The notes: generated by a model from the letters alone, not told the origin. A stretch of 64,000 nucleotides of DNA from DATBGO01 sp963695645 (GCA_963695645.1 CAVOHC010000012.1:1-64000); one strand, 5' to 3'. Positions 1 through 10,016 are shown, counted from the first letter of the stretch. Numbers and translations: made by a program.

Positions 1-227
1 GTGGCGCAGTCCGCGGCCGCATCGTCCATAGAACGGTCAGGCGGCCACGAATCCATGCCCTTGTGGTATCGAGGAATTTTCGTCGCTGCTGGTGATCCGT
101 CTCAACAAGCCTAACTATGGCCTGGCCCGCACATCCCGCGAGCCAACCGAACTTGGGGAAATCCCGTTGTTTGCCTGCTGAGATTGATGTAATCATATTG
201 ACACAATGAGAGAGGCTTAGGATCACC

Positions 228-1646
228 ATGTCCGATGATAGCGGGTCTGCCGGAAGAGAGCGCCTCATCCCAGAGCAGATCCAAGCAGAAGACCCCTGCG
301 TCCGCAGGCAAGCCCAGCAGGATCAGGCCACCTCCTCGCTGTCGGAGACCCTGGAACCAGCCATGTCACGTCAAGTGACGTTGCCCGAGCCGACCTCGAC
401 ACGGATCCGCGCCATGTTGGCGAAGGCCTTGATCCAGCGCGCAGCGGGGCGATTGCCGTTCAGGATCGTCCTTCCGGCGGCGCAAGACAAAAGCATGAGC
501 TATGCGCGGAAGCCGGATGAGCCTGTGGCGCTGCGGCTATGGAGGCCGGAGTCGTTCTACCGCCGCCTTGGGGACGCGGGCCTGATCGGCTTCGGCGAGT
601 CATTTCAGGCAGGCGACTGGGATAGCGATGACCTAGCCGGCTTGCTGGCCGTCTTCGCAGCAGGACTGGATTTGCTCGTCCCACCTCGACTGCAACGGCT
701 TCGGGGGCACCGTGCCGCTCGGCGACGTCCCCGCGACGAAGCTCAGACGGTCGAGGGTGCACGGCGAAACGCCCGCCATCACTACGCCCTGCCCAACGAG
801 TTGTTCCTCGCAATGCTCGATGAGACTATGTGTTACTCGTGCGCGATCTTTCCAACCGACGACCATCAACGCGTGATCGCCGATGACGCCGCACTCGCCG
901 ACGCGCAGCGCCGTAAGATCGACCGATTGCTGGATCTGGTCGGAGTCGATGCAGGAACTCGTGTTCTAGAGATCGGCACGGGATGGGGTGAACTGCCAGT
1001 ACGCGCGGCCCGCCGCGGTGGGATCGTGCACGCGGTTACCAACATGTCAGAGCACGCCGAGCTTGCACGCGACCGGATAGCGAGTGCAGGCCTGACCGAA
1101 CGCGTTCGCGTTGACCTGTGTGACTACCGCGAGATTGCGCTCGGCTCAGGCGGTTATGACGCGATCGTCAGCGTCGAGATGATCGAGGCGGTCGGCCCAG
1201 ACTACTGGCCCGCCTACTTCAGGACGCTCGAGAGCCTGCTAGCGCCGGAAGGCCGCATCGGCCTGCAGGCTATGACCATGCCGCACGACCGCATGCTGAA
1301 GACCAGCACGACCTACACCTGGATAGACAAGTACATCTTCCCGGGAGGTGTCATACCCTCTGTTCCGGCAATAGAGCAGACGCTGGCCCGGAATACCAAC
1401 CTTCGGGTGCTCGATCGCTATGCTTTCGGCGACCATTACCGTGCGACGCTTTCCCTGTGGCGCCAGCGATTAAATCAGAACTGGCCAAGCCTGGCCGACC
1501 TAGGCTTCGACGAAATATTCCGCCGGACATGGGACTTCTACCTAGCGTTCTGCGAGGCGGGCTTCGCCAGCGGTTATCTCGACGTCTATCAGTTCCTGAT
1601 AGGCAAGCAGGATACTCGCTCTCGCGTCCTCAACCCGCAAGTTTAG
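228..1646 (+). CDS. Cyclopropane-fatty-acyl-phospholipid synthase family methyltransferase
   Basis: SAM-dependent class I methyltransferase of the cyclopropane fatty acid synthase (CFAS) family. It would add a methylene or methyl group from SAM to the double bond of an unsaturated membrane-lipid acyl chain. The N-terminal third is the CFAS lipid-binding region. The HHYALPNELF stretch with the following DETMCYSCAIF matches the family's HYDxGNDFF...DxxMxYSCAYF block. The SAM-binding glycine motif VLEIGTGWGE lies near residue 245. Length (472 aa) is slightly above the usual 390-440 because the first 45 residues look like low-complexity leader; an internal ATG at 363 is an alternative start. The gene converges on a fatty acid desaturase and overlaps its 3' end by 17 bp. 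The desaturase could supply the double bond this enzyme modifies (inference). Family assignment is secure; the exact product (cyclopropane or branched methyl) is not. Confidence 0.9.
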   Translation: MSDDSGSAGRERLIPEQIQAEDPCVRRQAQQDQATSSLSETLEPAMSRQVTLPEPTSTRIRAMLAKALIQRAAGRLPFRIVLPAAQDKSMSYARKPDEPVALRLWRPESFYRRLGDAGLIGFGESFQAGDWDSDDLAGLLAVFAAGLDLLVPPRLQRLRGHRAARRRPRDEAQTVEGARRNARHHYALPNELFLAMLDETMCYSCAIFPTDDHQRVIADDAALADAQRRKIDRLLDLVGVDAGTRVLEIGTGWGELPVRAARRGGIVHAVTNMSEHAELARDRIASAGLTERVRVDLCDYREIALGSGGYDAIVSVEMIEAVGPDYWPAYFRTLESLLAPEGRIGLQAMTMPHDRMLKTSTTYTWIDKYIFPGGVIPSVPAIEQTLARNTNLRVLDRYAFGDHYRATLSLWRQRLNQNWPSLADLGFDEIFRRTWDFYLAFCEAGFASGYLDVYQFLIGKQDTRSRVLNPQV

Positions 1647-2583
1647 AACGTATGCGATCCGGATCTGGCCAGCGGACGTCATATGCAATATGCAACTTCT
1701 CTAGCAACGCGATGACGCACGCTGACAGGTCGATCTGCCCAGGTAGAGTACCGTGACGCGCCGCCGTCGGATCCGCGTGGTGAGAGTTATGCCAGCTCTC
1801 GCCAAATGACAAGATGGCTAGCGGCCAGAAGTTGGTGGACCGGTCCCGGCAGGCGAAAGGACGTTTGCCGATGACGTGGCAGATGGAGTTCACCGACCAG
1901 GTCACATGGTGCAAGAGCCCGATGCGGATTACGCCGGCCCAGAAGAATCCAGCTAACGCGCCTGACCACATATGAGTAACGATGCCGCCGAGGCATGCAG
2001 GCACAAGCAGAGACACCGCAACCATTAGCACAGACAGTCGGCCAATCGCCGCGATATCGCTGTCAGCAAGAATATCGGGAGCAAATCTAGCCCTATTGCT
2101 GAGTTCGCGCCTCAGCATCCATCCCATATGAGCATAAACCAGGCCCTTGAGCAGGGCGGGGACGTTGGTGCCGTAGCGCCAAGGCGAGTGCGGGTCGCCC
2201 TCCCTATCTGCGAATACATGATGACGTCGATGATTCGCAACCCACTGGACGGGCGACCCTTCCACCGCTAGTGAACCGGCGACAGCTAGCGCGATGCGCA
2301 GGCCACGCCGAGCCTTGAATGACCGGTGGGTAAAGCATCGGTGATATCCGACCGCAACGCCGAATCCGCTCACGACATAGCCGACTGCGGCCATGCACAG
2401 ATCGAGAACGGATAGGCCCCAGCCCCAGGCGGACAGCGCAGCTACCAGCATGCAGACGAAGGGCGCCAGTACGGCGATCCACACCGCAACTGTTGCGGAG
2501 ATAGTCTGCGGAGCATCGAGCGGCGGTCTCCCGGCATCTGACTGCCCGTGCTGGACAAGGGCTCCGCTACCGGAGACGCTCAT
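1630..2583 (-). CDS. Acyl-CoA / fatty acid desaturase (delta-9 type)
   Basis: Membrane di-iron fatty acid desaturase that would put a cis double bond into a saturated acyl chain. All three histidine boxes are present: HRCFTH (HxxxxH), HRRHH (HxxHH) and HNSHH (HxxHH), separated by hydrophobic membrane segments as in stearoyl-CoA desaturases. About 317 aa from the ATG at 2583. The frame stays open to an ATG at 2622, but those extra residues run into a decayed IS3 gene, so the shorter start is preferred. The 3' end overlaps the convergent cyclopropane synthase gene by 17 bp. Its promoter region must lie in or beyond the IS3 remnant immediately upstream, so its present expression signal may have come from the insertion (inference). 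Confidence 0.9.
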   Translation of the reverse strand: MSVSGSGALVQHGQSDAGRPPLDAPQTISATVAVWIAVLAPFVCMLVAALSAWGWGLSVLDLCMAAVGYVVSGFGVAVGYHRCFTHRSFKARRGLRIALAVAGSLAVEGSPVQWVANHRRHHVFADREGDPHSPWRYGTNVPALLKGLVYAHMGWMLRRELSNRARFAPDILADSDIAAIGRLSVLMVAVSLLVPACLGGIVTHMWSGALAGFFWAGVIRIGLLHHVTWSVNSICHVIGKRPFACRDRSTNFWPLAILSFGESWHNSHHADPTAARHGTLPGQIDLSACVIALLEKLHIAYDVRWPDPDRIRSKLAG

Positions 2584-2654
2584 CCGCCGCGATTCCCGTG
2601 GTCGTGCCCGGCCAGATGCCACCGTCGATTTCCGTCTGCCGACCCGCGTCCGCA

Positions 2655-2846
2655 GCGCATCGGGTGAACACCCAGCTGCTGGGCCACCCGCACAAGCTCG
2701 CCCCGGCCCTTCCCGTCCTGACTGCGGATCTCCAACACCATCTTCACCGCGCGCTCGCGCAGCTCTATTGGGTACTTCGGCTGTGCTGGCACGGGCTCTG
2801 CATCCTCCCAGGAATCATAGCCTCCAAGAGCACCGGACCGGTCCAT
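2655..2846 (-). pseudogene. IS3-family transposase OrfA remnant
   Basis: The reverse strand encodes KYPIELRERAVKMVLEIR followed by a segment ending VAQQLGVHP, which matches the start of IS3-family OrfA helix-turn-helix proteins (PxELRERAVRMV...VAxQLG). The similarity ends after about 40 residues and the rest of the element is missing. It abuts the 5' end of the desaturase gene. No inverted repeats were recognised. Confidence 0.7.
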
Positions 2847-2998
2847 TCTGTCTAGGATCCCATTATACTAGAAACCAGCCTTTCCGCAAGACCAGCTCCT
2901 TTGCCTCGTAGAGTCGTTAAATACTAATACTGACCATTTTGGGAGCCCGCTATCAACAAGGTTTCTTGCACTCCGGCGCAGGAAGCGTCGTCTCGTTC

Positions 2999-5900
2999 AT
3001 GACGAGAGCCCGGATCGCCCTGGCGGCTGGGATCCTCGCGGTACCCATCGGCGTCCTGATCGGCCTGGTCAGTGGTCCCGCCTCAGGCAAGAGTCACTGG
3101 CCAGGACGGCTCGATCTCCTCCGTAGCCATCCATTCCCCTCCCTGGCTCTCCTGACTGTGGTCGCCATTGGCCTGGCGTGTCTGGTGACCTTGCGGTCTA
3201 AGAGGAAGAAGAACCTTTCGAAAGCCGCCGATCAACTAGCCATCGCGGTTGAGCGCGACTGGAAGGACGAAGCGCGATGGCGCAAGGTGTTCGACCCGTA
3301 TGCGCTGCCAGTGGAGTGGATCGCCGCGCCACAGGACCTCGTTGCTCCCTGGTCTGCGATCGAGATGCTGGCGGCAAGCCGTCCCGGCGCGTCGCGGGCA
3401 GGCAATGCGCACTGGCCTGGCGGCGGCGGACCTGGCGGGCGACGGCAATGATTTCGGCGACATTCTTGACCGAGTGCCCACGGGTCGGCTGGTCGTGCTC
3501 GGCCATAAGGGAGCAGGAAAGACGATCCTGCTGATGCGCTTGATACTTGATTTGATCACGCGCCGCAAGCCGGGCGACCCAGTGCCCATCTTGCTTCCGT
3601 TGGCCTCGTGGAATCCTGCGGAGCAGGATCTGCAGTCGTGGATGATCCGATGGCTCAAAACCGAGCGCCCTGGCCTCGCCTGGCCTGGCTAAGACCGAGA
3701 AGCCGCTAAGCCTGGCCCAGGCATTGGTAGAGGATGGCAAGATATTGCCCATCCTCGATGGCCTAGACGAAATCCCCGAGAGAGCACGAGGGGCGGCAGT
3801 CGCAAATATCAATCACTGGATGATGCCCAGTCAGGGCCTTGTCCTGGCCGCCCGAACTGATGACTACCGGGATACAGTGCACCCCTCAGCAGGTCCACCA
3901 GTGCTGCTGACAGGAGCCGCCGGAATCCAGCTGGGTCCGCTCAAGATCGACACTGTCGCCAGATACCTAAACGAGTCTGCGGGCGAGGATGGCGCAGCGG
4001 GCCCCTGGACCTCGGTCACGACATCGCTTTCGCCAGCCGCTGCTCAGGTCTTTACTACGCCTCTAATGGCGGCGCTTGCCCGTATCGCCTATAACCCCGA
4101 GCCCGAAGACAATGCGGCTGCGATACAGCCAGATCCATTCGAGCTTACCAACGCCAAGTGCTTCCCTGATGCCCAGACAATCGAGAATCATCTTTTCGAC
4201 TCATTCATCCCAGCCTCTTATCGAAGGCGTACCATCGGCAAGCAAGCCAATGGCCGTTATAGTTGTAAGCCAGAGCAAGCTCAGCGCTGGCTCGCCTTCC
4301 TCGCCCAGAATCTGCAGTATCAGCAGCGCGGATCGACAGACGTCGCCTGGTGGAAGCTATCGACAGCCGCGCCTGAACACCTTGTTGGTGCGGTTCTCGG
4401 AGTTATCGCGGGATTTGCCTTCGCCTTCGGATACCCGTTTCCAGGAATAGGCCTCGGCCTGATCGCCGGTATTGCAGCAGGCCTCGCAGCAAGGCGTTGG
4501 CTTCCGATCAAGAAAGAGAAATTGGGCCTGGGAATGGCAGGCGGCCTAGCCGGCGGAGCTATCGGCGCTTTCGTCTCATTCCTCATTATAGCCCCCGGAT
4601 CAACTTATATGCTTACTCGCCTCCTGTCCGGAGGGCTAGCAGTAGGCATCGCTATGTCGCTGATGAATAGATTCATTTCAGCTTTCCTTGCTGGGTTTAC
4701 GGGGCAAGTTGTCATTTCATTCTATGAGAATGACAACGTTTTCAGTCACGCCAGGGAATTGGTTGGCTCAGGATATCACCTCATCAATGCCGTTGGCGCC
4801 TGGCTGACAGCCCTGATGTTCTTCGAACTAGTCGGGCGGGATATTCCTGCACGGAAGATTCGCTGGTCGCCGATATGGTTCGTTTCGGGCTTGATGTGCT
4901 CCTTCATCGTCGCTGCAGTCATATGGATACAGTTGGGCGCCAGAGATGGCCTTGCAGTAGGTATCGCGGGACTAGCTGCGAGCGGCCTCATCGCCTGGGT
5001 CGCCGAGTCCGACACGACTGACCTGAAAGGTCCGGCAAGTCCTGGCAGAGTTCTCCAACGTGACCGCACAGCGTTCCTCGTGTCCTGGCTTGGCCTCGGC
5101 CTCGCACTGGGATTCGTGATCGGACTTGAGCAGTCTCTGACACTAAACAGCGCGGGCCAATCGCTAGGGGCCTGGTACGGCGCCAAAATCGGACTGACAA
5201 CGTTCGTGGCCGTTGGGCTCGTCTTCGGCGTTATCCAGGCAATGTGGGGACCGTTCTTCGTTACCCGTTGTTTTTTGGCGGTGTCTCGTCGGCTGCCATG
5301 GCGACTGATGACTTTCCTGCACGATGCACACACCCACCGTGGCGTGCTTCGGCAGGTCGGCGCGGTTTATCAGTTCCGCCACGTCGAGTTGCAGCGCCGA
5401 CTGGCGAGCTCGGCTGCGACAGCGAAAACAGGGATTGCATATTGCCCATTCGACATCGTCCAAGACCCGCACGACTTGAACCTTGGGACCGCTTCCATAC
5501 TCACCCGATATGGCACCGTCCTGGCGCGAACAAGCAAAGTGCAGTCGTCGGATACCGGGACAATGTATATCCATGGTGTTGGGGCTACCTGGACTACATG
5601 GACTCCCATCATCGAGGCGGCCGCACAACTCAATCTACAGCAACACGACCAGATTTTCGTCGATGTGCCCGGTTTCGGTGACTCCGAGAACAAACTGAAT
5701 GTACTCGATATTGAAGACGTCGGCCTTACCTTGCTGGACGTGGCTGCGTCTTTGGGTTACAGAAAAGTGAGAATTGTCGGGCATTCGATGGGCGGCTTCC
5801 TCGCGCTGGATATGGCAAGCCGGTATCCCGACCGGGTCGAGTCGATTCATCTTGTCGCCGGACCATATTTCTCGATTCTGGCTAGCATCCAGCATCCGGT

Positions 5901-6339
5901 CAGGGCTCTGGCTCATCGTCCCCTGGTTGCCACCATCTTTGGGCTCCAGCATGCCGTGGCCCGGACCGGCAGACTCGGGCTAACCGCCTTCAGGCTCGCT
6001 TACCGGCTGGGAGCATTCCGATTGCTGCTGTTTCCTTATGCACAACATCCATTGCGGCTCAGGGGCTCGATTGTTAGATCATTGTGTTTGGGGCGAAACC
6101 CGCGAGGAACGATTTTGACAGCCGAAAACGGAGCGGGTTACGACCCCGATAAGCAATGGAGCCAGATCAAATGCCCAATCACTGCCGTCTTCGGCGAGAA
6201 TGATCGGCTGGTACCACATCAGGACATGATGCGACTGCTTGAATGCCAGCCGCTGGCCAGCTGTAAGATAGTCAGCGACGGCGGGCATCTGCTGCATATT
6301 GAATGGCCATTTGATGTACTGGGCGCTCTTGCGATCTAG
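2999..6339 (+). pseudogene. Membrane NACHT-type NTPase fused to an alpha/beta hydrolase, broken by two frameshifts
   Basis: A STAND-type NTPase in three frames. Piece 1 (2999 to about 3420) has two N-terminal membrane helices and a DPYALPVEW block typical of actinobacterial NACHT proteins. Piece 2 (about 3420-3670) carries Walker A (GRLVVLGHKGAGKT). Piece 3 (about 3670-6339) carries Walker B (ILPILDGLDE) and a sensor-like LVLAARTDDYR. It then has a long glycine-rich multi-helix membrane domain and the family's usual ending (VYQFRHVELQRRLA). After this, in the same frame, comes an alpha/beta hydrolase of about 300 residues with an HGVG oxyanion region, the nucleophile elbow GHSMGG, an acidic residue in VFGENDRLV and a histidine in GGHLLHIE. 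The first shift lies near 3405-3430. The second lies in the CTGGCCTCGCCTGGCCTGG repeat at about 3670-3690. These could be true decay or sequencing slips. Related bacterial NACHT proteins act in antiphage defence; that role is inferred here. Confidence 0.75.
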
Positions 6340-6389
6340 CGGGCGCTGTGGTCGCATAGAGTGAATTCCTGAATCCTCTTTCATCTGAG

Positions 6390-6443
6390 GATTCCGACCG
6401 AATCCGAACAATGATTCCGATCGAATCCGAACGCTGATTCCGG
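6390..6443. repeat. 23-bp tandem repeat, about 2.3 copies
   Basis: Units GATTCCGACCGAATCCGAAC.. at 6390-6412 and 6413-6435, then a partial unit. The two full copies differ at three positions. It lies between the NACHT-hydrolase stop codon and the IS66 element, with no gene in it. Function unknown. Confidence 0.8.
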
Positions 6444-6476
6444 GGTTTGCGAACGCCTGGGGCAGGCGGCGGCGTG

Positions 6477-8092
6477 GTAACCAGTCAGGGGTTCCTGGTT
6501 AGTTGATCACGCTGGGTGGGGCGGCATCCAGGTGTTGCGGGTGAGGGCGTCGCGGATGGCGGCGAGGGGGTGGCGGCCGTGGCTGCGGGCGGTGGTGAGG
6601 TAGGAGCGGATGCGGCAATGGCGTTGCAGGGTCGCGAGGGTGCGCCAGCAGCCGCTGATTTTCGCGGCGAGCTTGTAGCCGCGGACGGCGTTCTCCGATC
6701 CGTTGTTCGTGGCGGGCACGTCGAAGCGGATGGCGAATAGCCAGACCTGGCTGGCCTTGCGTTTCAGCCGCCGGGCCAGGATCAGCCCGGGGTGGTTGCC
6801 CTTGTGCCAGGGCCTGGACAGGTTCACCGAGATCCCGAAGGCGACGGCCTGGTCGTAGCTGTGGCGCAGCCTGGCCAGGAGGGCGGGGTCCAGGCTGGCC
6901 TGGCGGGCGCCGCGGGCGGTCCTGACGGCGGCGGCGGCCTCGCGGAGGGCGTCGCCGGCCTGCCGGGTCCAGACCTGGGAGCCCGGATCGATGGCATAGG
7001 CGTCGTCGAGGTACCTGTACAGGTGGGCGGCGCACTGCTGGACTCCGGCCAGCGTGGTGTCGTAGCTGAGGTAGCCGCCGTAGTCGTCACGGACCAGGAC
7101 CCCGCGGTAGCCGTCCAGGATCCCGAACCCGGTAATCGACGCCTTGGTGCGGTTGCCCGCCGCGCCGTACCAGATCAGGTCCGGCCCGCCGCCGGTATAG
7201 GCGCGCATGGTCCGCACCGTGTACACGTGCGGGTTCCCGCAGTCCTGCTCGCTGGCCGCCGCCGTGGTCAGCGGGGCGGGGGTCTCGTCGGTGCCAAGTA
7301 CGTCCGCCGCTTTCAGCGCGTCTTTGAGCGCGTCCTCGAACCCGGCGGCGGTTAACGCCGCGTCCAGGCGGACCAGGCACCGCGACACGAACCCCGTGGA
7401 GACCGGTGCCTTGAGCAGGGCGGCCATCAGGTCCGCGGCCCGCTCGACCCCGATCACGTCCGTGCTGGCCAGCAGCGTCGCCGCGCCGGTCACGCCCGGG
7501 CCATAACAGACCGGGCCGCCGGTCACTCCCGGCGGCGGCGGGGCGGTCGTGACCTGCCCGCACCCGCAGGTACGGCACATCATCTGGTATTCGGTCACCG
7601 TCAGCGCGGCCGGCGGGATATCGAGCACCTGCACGCCGGAGGCGACCCGGCCCGGAGCGCCGGCCAGGCCCGCGCCGCACCCGCCGCATGTACCTGGCTC
7701 AACGGCCCGGGTCTCATCCGGCCGGGCGGTCCACGCCAGGCTCGCACCCGGATGGCCTTTCTGCCCGCCCTGCGGCCGGCCCGGCCGCGCCCGCCGCGCC
7801 TGCCGCTGACCGGCCTTCTTCTCCGCCTTCGCCGCGGGGCCGTCCTGGCCCGGGGGCTTCGAGGAGTTCGAGGAATCCCGGCCCGCCTGCCGCCGCAGCG
7901 CCGCGACCTCGGCGCGCAGCGCCTCGATCAGCGCGGCCTGCTCCGCCACCAACGCCAGCAGCTCCGCGTTCCGGGCAGCCAGCTCCTCATACGAGGGCTG
8001 CTCCGGATGCGGCATCCCCGAACCTAACCATGATCACAAACCGGGCACCAGTACCGACACGCCGCAGATCAACACGGGGCCTGACTGGTTAC
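6477..8092 (-). mobile_element. Intact IS66-family insertion sequence (single-gene type)
   Basis: The element is 1616 bp. It ends in 13-bp perfect inverted repeats, GTAACCAGTCAGG at 6477-6489 and its complement at 8080-8092; a GTAA terminus is usual for IS66. It is flanked by the same 8-bp sequence GCGGCGTG at 6469-6476 and 8093-8100, a target duplication of the length typical for this family. It carries only the DDE transposase gene and no tnpA/tnpB helpers, as in the ISBst12-like subgroup. The exact duplication and intact gene point to a recent insertion. Confidence 0.93.
6507..8015 (-). CDS. tnpC: IS66-family DDE transposase
   Basis: Full-length transposase (502 aa) inside the IS66-type element. 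The N-terminus is a leucine-zipper-like helix followed by the SSNSSKPP motif typical of TnpC. A zinc-finger region follows (CGGCGAG and CRTCGCGQ). The catalytic RNase H fold shows the acidic residues in LGTDETPAP, VRDDYGG and NNGSENAVRGYK. No frameshift or stop interrupts it, so it is probably active. The minus-strand frame was chosen over long opposite-strand open frames because only it carries the family motifs. Confidence 0.95.
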   Translation of the reverse strand: MPHPEQPSYEELAARNAELLALVAEQAALIEALRAEVAALRRQAGRDSSNSSKPPGQDGPAAKAEKKAGQRQARRARPGRPQGGQKGHPGASLAWTARPDETRAVEPGTCGGCGAGLAGAPGRVASGVQVLDIPPAALTVTEYQMMCRTCGCGQVTTAPPPPGVTGGPVCYGPGVTGAATLLASTDVIGVERAADLMAALLKAPVSTGFVSRCLVRLDAALTAAGFEDALKDALKAADVLGTDETPAPLTTAAASEQDCGNPHVYTVRTMRAYTGGGPDLIWYGAAGNRTKASITGFGILDGYRGVLVRDDYGGYLSYDTTLAGVQQCAAHLYRYLDDAYAIDPGSQVWTRQAGDALREAAAAVRTARGARQASLDPALLARLRHSYDQAVAFGISVNLSRPWHKGNHPGLILARRLKRKASQVWLFAIRFDVPATNNGSENAVRGYKLAAKISGCWRTLATLQRHCRIRSYLTTARSHGRHPLAAIRDALTRNTWMPPHPA

Positions 8093-8193
8093 GCGGCGTG
8101 GCGCCGGCACGGGGCGTGTGGGGCACGGAACGCTCTCTCGGACATTTCCCACGCCCGAGGAGACGGCGCCGATGCCCCGATCCCGCGTCGCCA

Positions 8194-8500
8194 TGCGAAA
8201 TATTCGTGAAGTTCTCACGCTGACCTTCGGCGAGGGTCTTGAGCCGGCGCCAGGTGAGCGCGTCGTCCGGTGTCCCGCTGACCAGCGTTTCTGACTATGT
8301 GGCGCGGGCGGTGCTGGCAGGCCTGGGCTGGCCGCTGCCCGAGGGCGGCGACGATGGCGGGCTGGAGCGGCTGTTGTATCCGCCCGTCCCGTCGTCCGCG
8401 GCGGCCCGCCCGCTGCCGGAGTGGTCCTATGTGCACCGGCAAGAACGTCACCTTGCAGCTGCTGTGGCTGGAGAGTACCGGGAGCAGCACCGTTGCCTCC
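8194..8500 (+). pseudogene. IS21-family IstA transposase N-terminal remnant
   Basis: Broken plus-strand translations read MRNIREVLTLTF, then SRRQVSASSGVPLTSVSDYV, WPLPEG and LPEWSYVHR, then (in another frame) VTLQLLWLE. This order matches the first ~100 residues of actinobacterial IstA proteins. At least two frameshifts are needed to join the parts and the catalytic core is absent. It lies between the IS66 element and the end of the integrase gene, and may have truncated the mobile element that carried the integrase (inference). Confidence 0.7.
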
Positions 8501-8517
8501 AACGAACCCGGTGCGGC

Positions 8518-9816
8518 TCAAACCCTCCGGGTTCTGACCGGGGATCCCGTCGCCCCGGTGTCCTGCCAAGCGAGCCGAGCCTTGAAGACCTTGTTCATGA
8601 TCTCGGCTCCTGAGCGGATGACCGGCCGCAACTCGTGACGGTATACCACCTCAGTCGTCCTTGAGCTGCTATGGCCCACGAGGCGGGCAATCTCCTCTAT
8701 AGCCATTCCCCGGTCTGACATGACCGATACGAAGCTGTGCCTTAGCTCCCTGGGTGTCCAGTGGTCACCGATCTCAGCCGACCGGCAGACCGCCCGGAAC
8801 ATCTTCCGGACGTTCGCGGCGTCGAGAGCAGTGCCTGTGGCGGTCGTGAACACGAGATCGTTGTTCTGCCACAACACGCCCGCGACGAGACGTTCATTCG
8901 CCTGCTGCTCCAATAGGTCCTGGAGGACCTCCACGGCTACCAGTGGCAGTTCCAGGCTGCGCCGCGACTTCTCTGTCTTTGTGTCGCCGTGACTTCGCAC
9001 CGAACGCCAGGCGGATACATGCGGTGGCGTTGGCGGGTCGGTCATAGGATCGCCCTTCAAGTCGACATGATCCCAGCGCAGGGCCCGCATCTCTTCTGTC
9101 CGGAGCCCGGTCGTCAGGCTCAGGACAATATAGGCGTGCATCAGGGCAGCCGGGCGTCGGTGGTCTCTGAGTCCCGCGGGCAGCTCCAGCTCTGGCCGGT
9201 CTTCGCCTGACACCCGGAGCAGGGCGGTGGCCTGCGCCAGGGTCAGGCTCTTGCTTGGTCGTCCTGCCTGCCCCTTGGGCGTCTCGACCAGCGTGGCAAC
9301 GTTGCGCCCCACTAGATCGCGAGACTCCGCGTGCCGGATCGCTCGAGTCAGCGCGTTGTGGCCCATCGTCACCGCAGCACTGGAGTACCGGGCGGCCATT
9401 CTGGACAGTGCCTGGCGGACGTCGGCCGCCGTCAGTTCCCGCAGTTTCTTGCTGCCGATAGCCCTCAGGATCGGGGCGAGCACGTTCTCATTCTTCTTGA
9501 TCGTCTTGGCCGCCCGGCCGTGGAGCCCTTCCCGCAGCCAGTCCTCCGCTGCCTGGCGCAGGGTGTAGGCGGAGTAGCCAGCCTTCGGGGTGATTCCCAT
9601 GTCCAGGTCGGCGTGCAGCGCCTTTAGCTTGTCCTGGACCTCGGACTTGGTGCGGCCGGTGACTCGCCTCCTGTCACGCTTGCCTTCCGGGGTGAACCCT
9701 AACGTCACCTCGGCGCGCCAGCGGCCGGGACAATGCCGGTGCCTCTCGCTGTCGCTGCACGGGCCACGGTGGTCGAATGAGATCCCGCCCTCGCCGCGCA
9801 GACGCCGGTTGGCCAT
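8518..9816 (-). CDS. int: Tyrosine site-specific recombinase (integrase)
   Basis: Full-length phage/ICE-type integrase (432 aa). The N-terminal SAM-like DNA-binding region (about residues 65-180) is followed by the catalytic domain. Visible catalytic positions are the arginine in TTGLRTEEMRALRW, the lysine in GDTKTEKSRR, the second arginine in TPRELRHSF (the usual HxxR histidine is arginine here, as in many actinobacterial integrases), the histidine in LVGHSSSRT and the tyrosine in TEVVYRHE. Its start codon lies 147 bp from a tRNA-Thr 3'-half sequence at 9964, the likely attachment site. No excisionase or conjugation genes adjoin it, so the parent element appears to be gutted. The 3' end runs into an IS21 remnant. 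Confidence 0.92.
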   Translation of the reverse strand: MANRRLRGEGGISFDHRGPCSDSERHRHCPGRWRAEVTLGFTPEGKRDRRRVTGRTKSEVQDKLKALHADLDMGITPKAGYSAYTLRQAAEDWLREGLHGRAAKTIKKNENVLAPILRAIGSKKLRELTAADVRQALSRMAARYSSAAVTMGHNALTRAIRHAESRDLVGRNVATLVETPKGQAGRPSKSLTLAQATALLRVSGEDRPELELPAGLRDHRRPAALMHAYIVLSLTTGLRTEEMRALRWDHVDLKGDPMTDPPTPPHVSAWRSVRSHGDTKTEKSRRSLELPLVAVEVLQDLLEQQANERLVAGVLWQNNDLVFTTATGTALDAANVRKMFRAVCRSAEIGDHWTPRELRHSFVSVMSDRGMAIEEIARLVGHSSSRTTEVVYRHELRPVIRSGAEIMNKVFKARLAWQDTGATGSPVRTRRV

Positions 9817-9963
9817 GGTGGCAGGCTACCCCAGGGTGGGGGACTATTGGGGGGACAACGGCCAAATAACTGGGGACACTTCCTGACACCCACACGCACT
9901 GTTTCCGCAGCTAGATAGCATATCGATCCTCATCGTTCCTGCTTCCAAAGCTCCCTTTTCTCT

Positions 9964-10005
9964 ATGGTAAGGAGAAGGTCTACGGTTCGATTCCGTAAGG
10001 GGGCT
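9964..10005 (+). repeat. Attachment site: 3' half of tRNA-Thr(GGT)
   Basis: The sequence begins with the 7-nt anticodon loop ATGGTAA (anticodon GGT). It continues through the 3' anticodon stem (GGAG), the variable region, a perfect T arm (TACGG-TTCGATT-CCGTA) and the acceptor 3' strand AGGGGGC plus discriminator T. No 5' tRNA half precedes it, so it is not a functional tRNA. This is what remains on the non-restored side after a tyrosine recombinase integrates into a tRNA gene, and the integrase at 8518-9816 sits beside it. Its first 29 bp recur exactly at 34362-34390. Confidence 0.8.
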
Positions 10006-10016
10006 CGCAGAGGTTT

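Noticed and set aside
198..223. Sigma-70-like promoter (TTGACA ... TAGGAT) before the cyclopropane synthase
   Set aside because: The spacer is only 14 bp and the -10 is poor.
9964..10005. Functional tRNA-Thr gene
   Set aside because: The 5' half with D arm and acceptor strand is absent.
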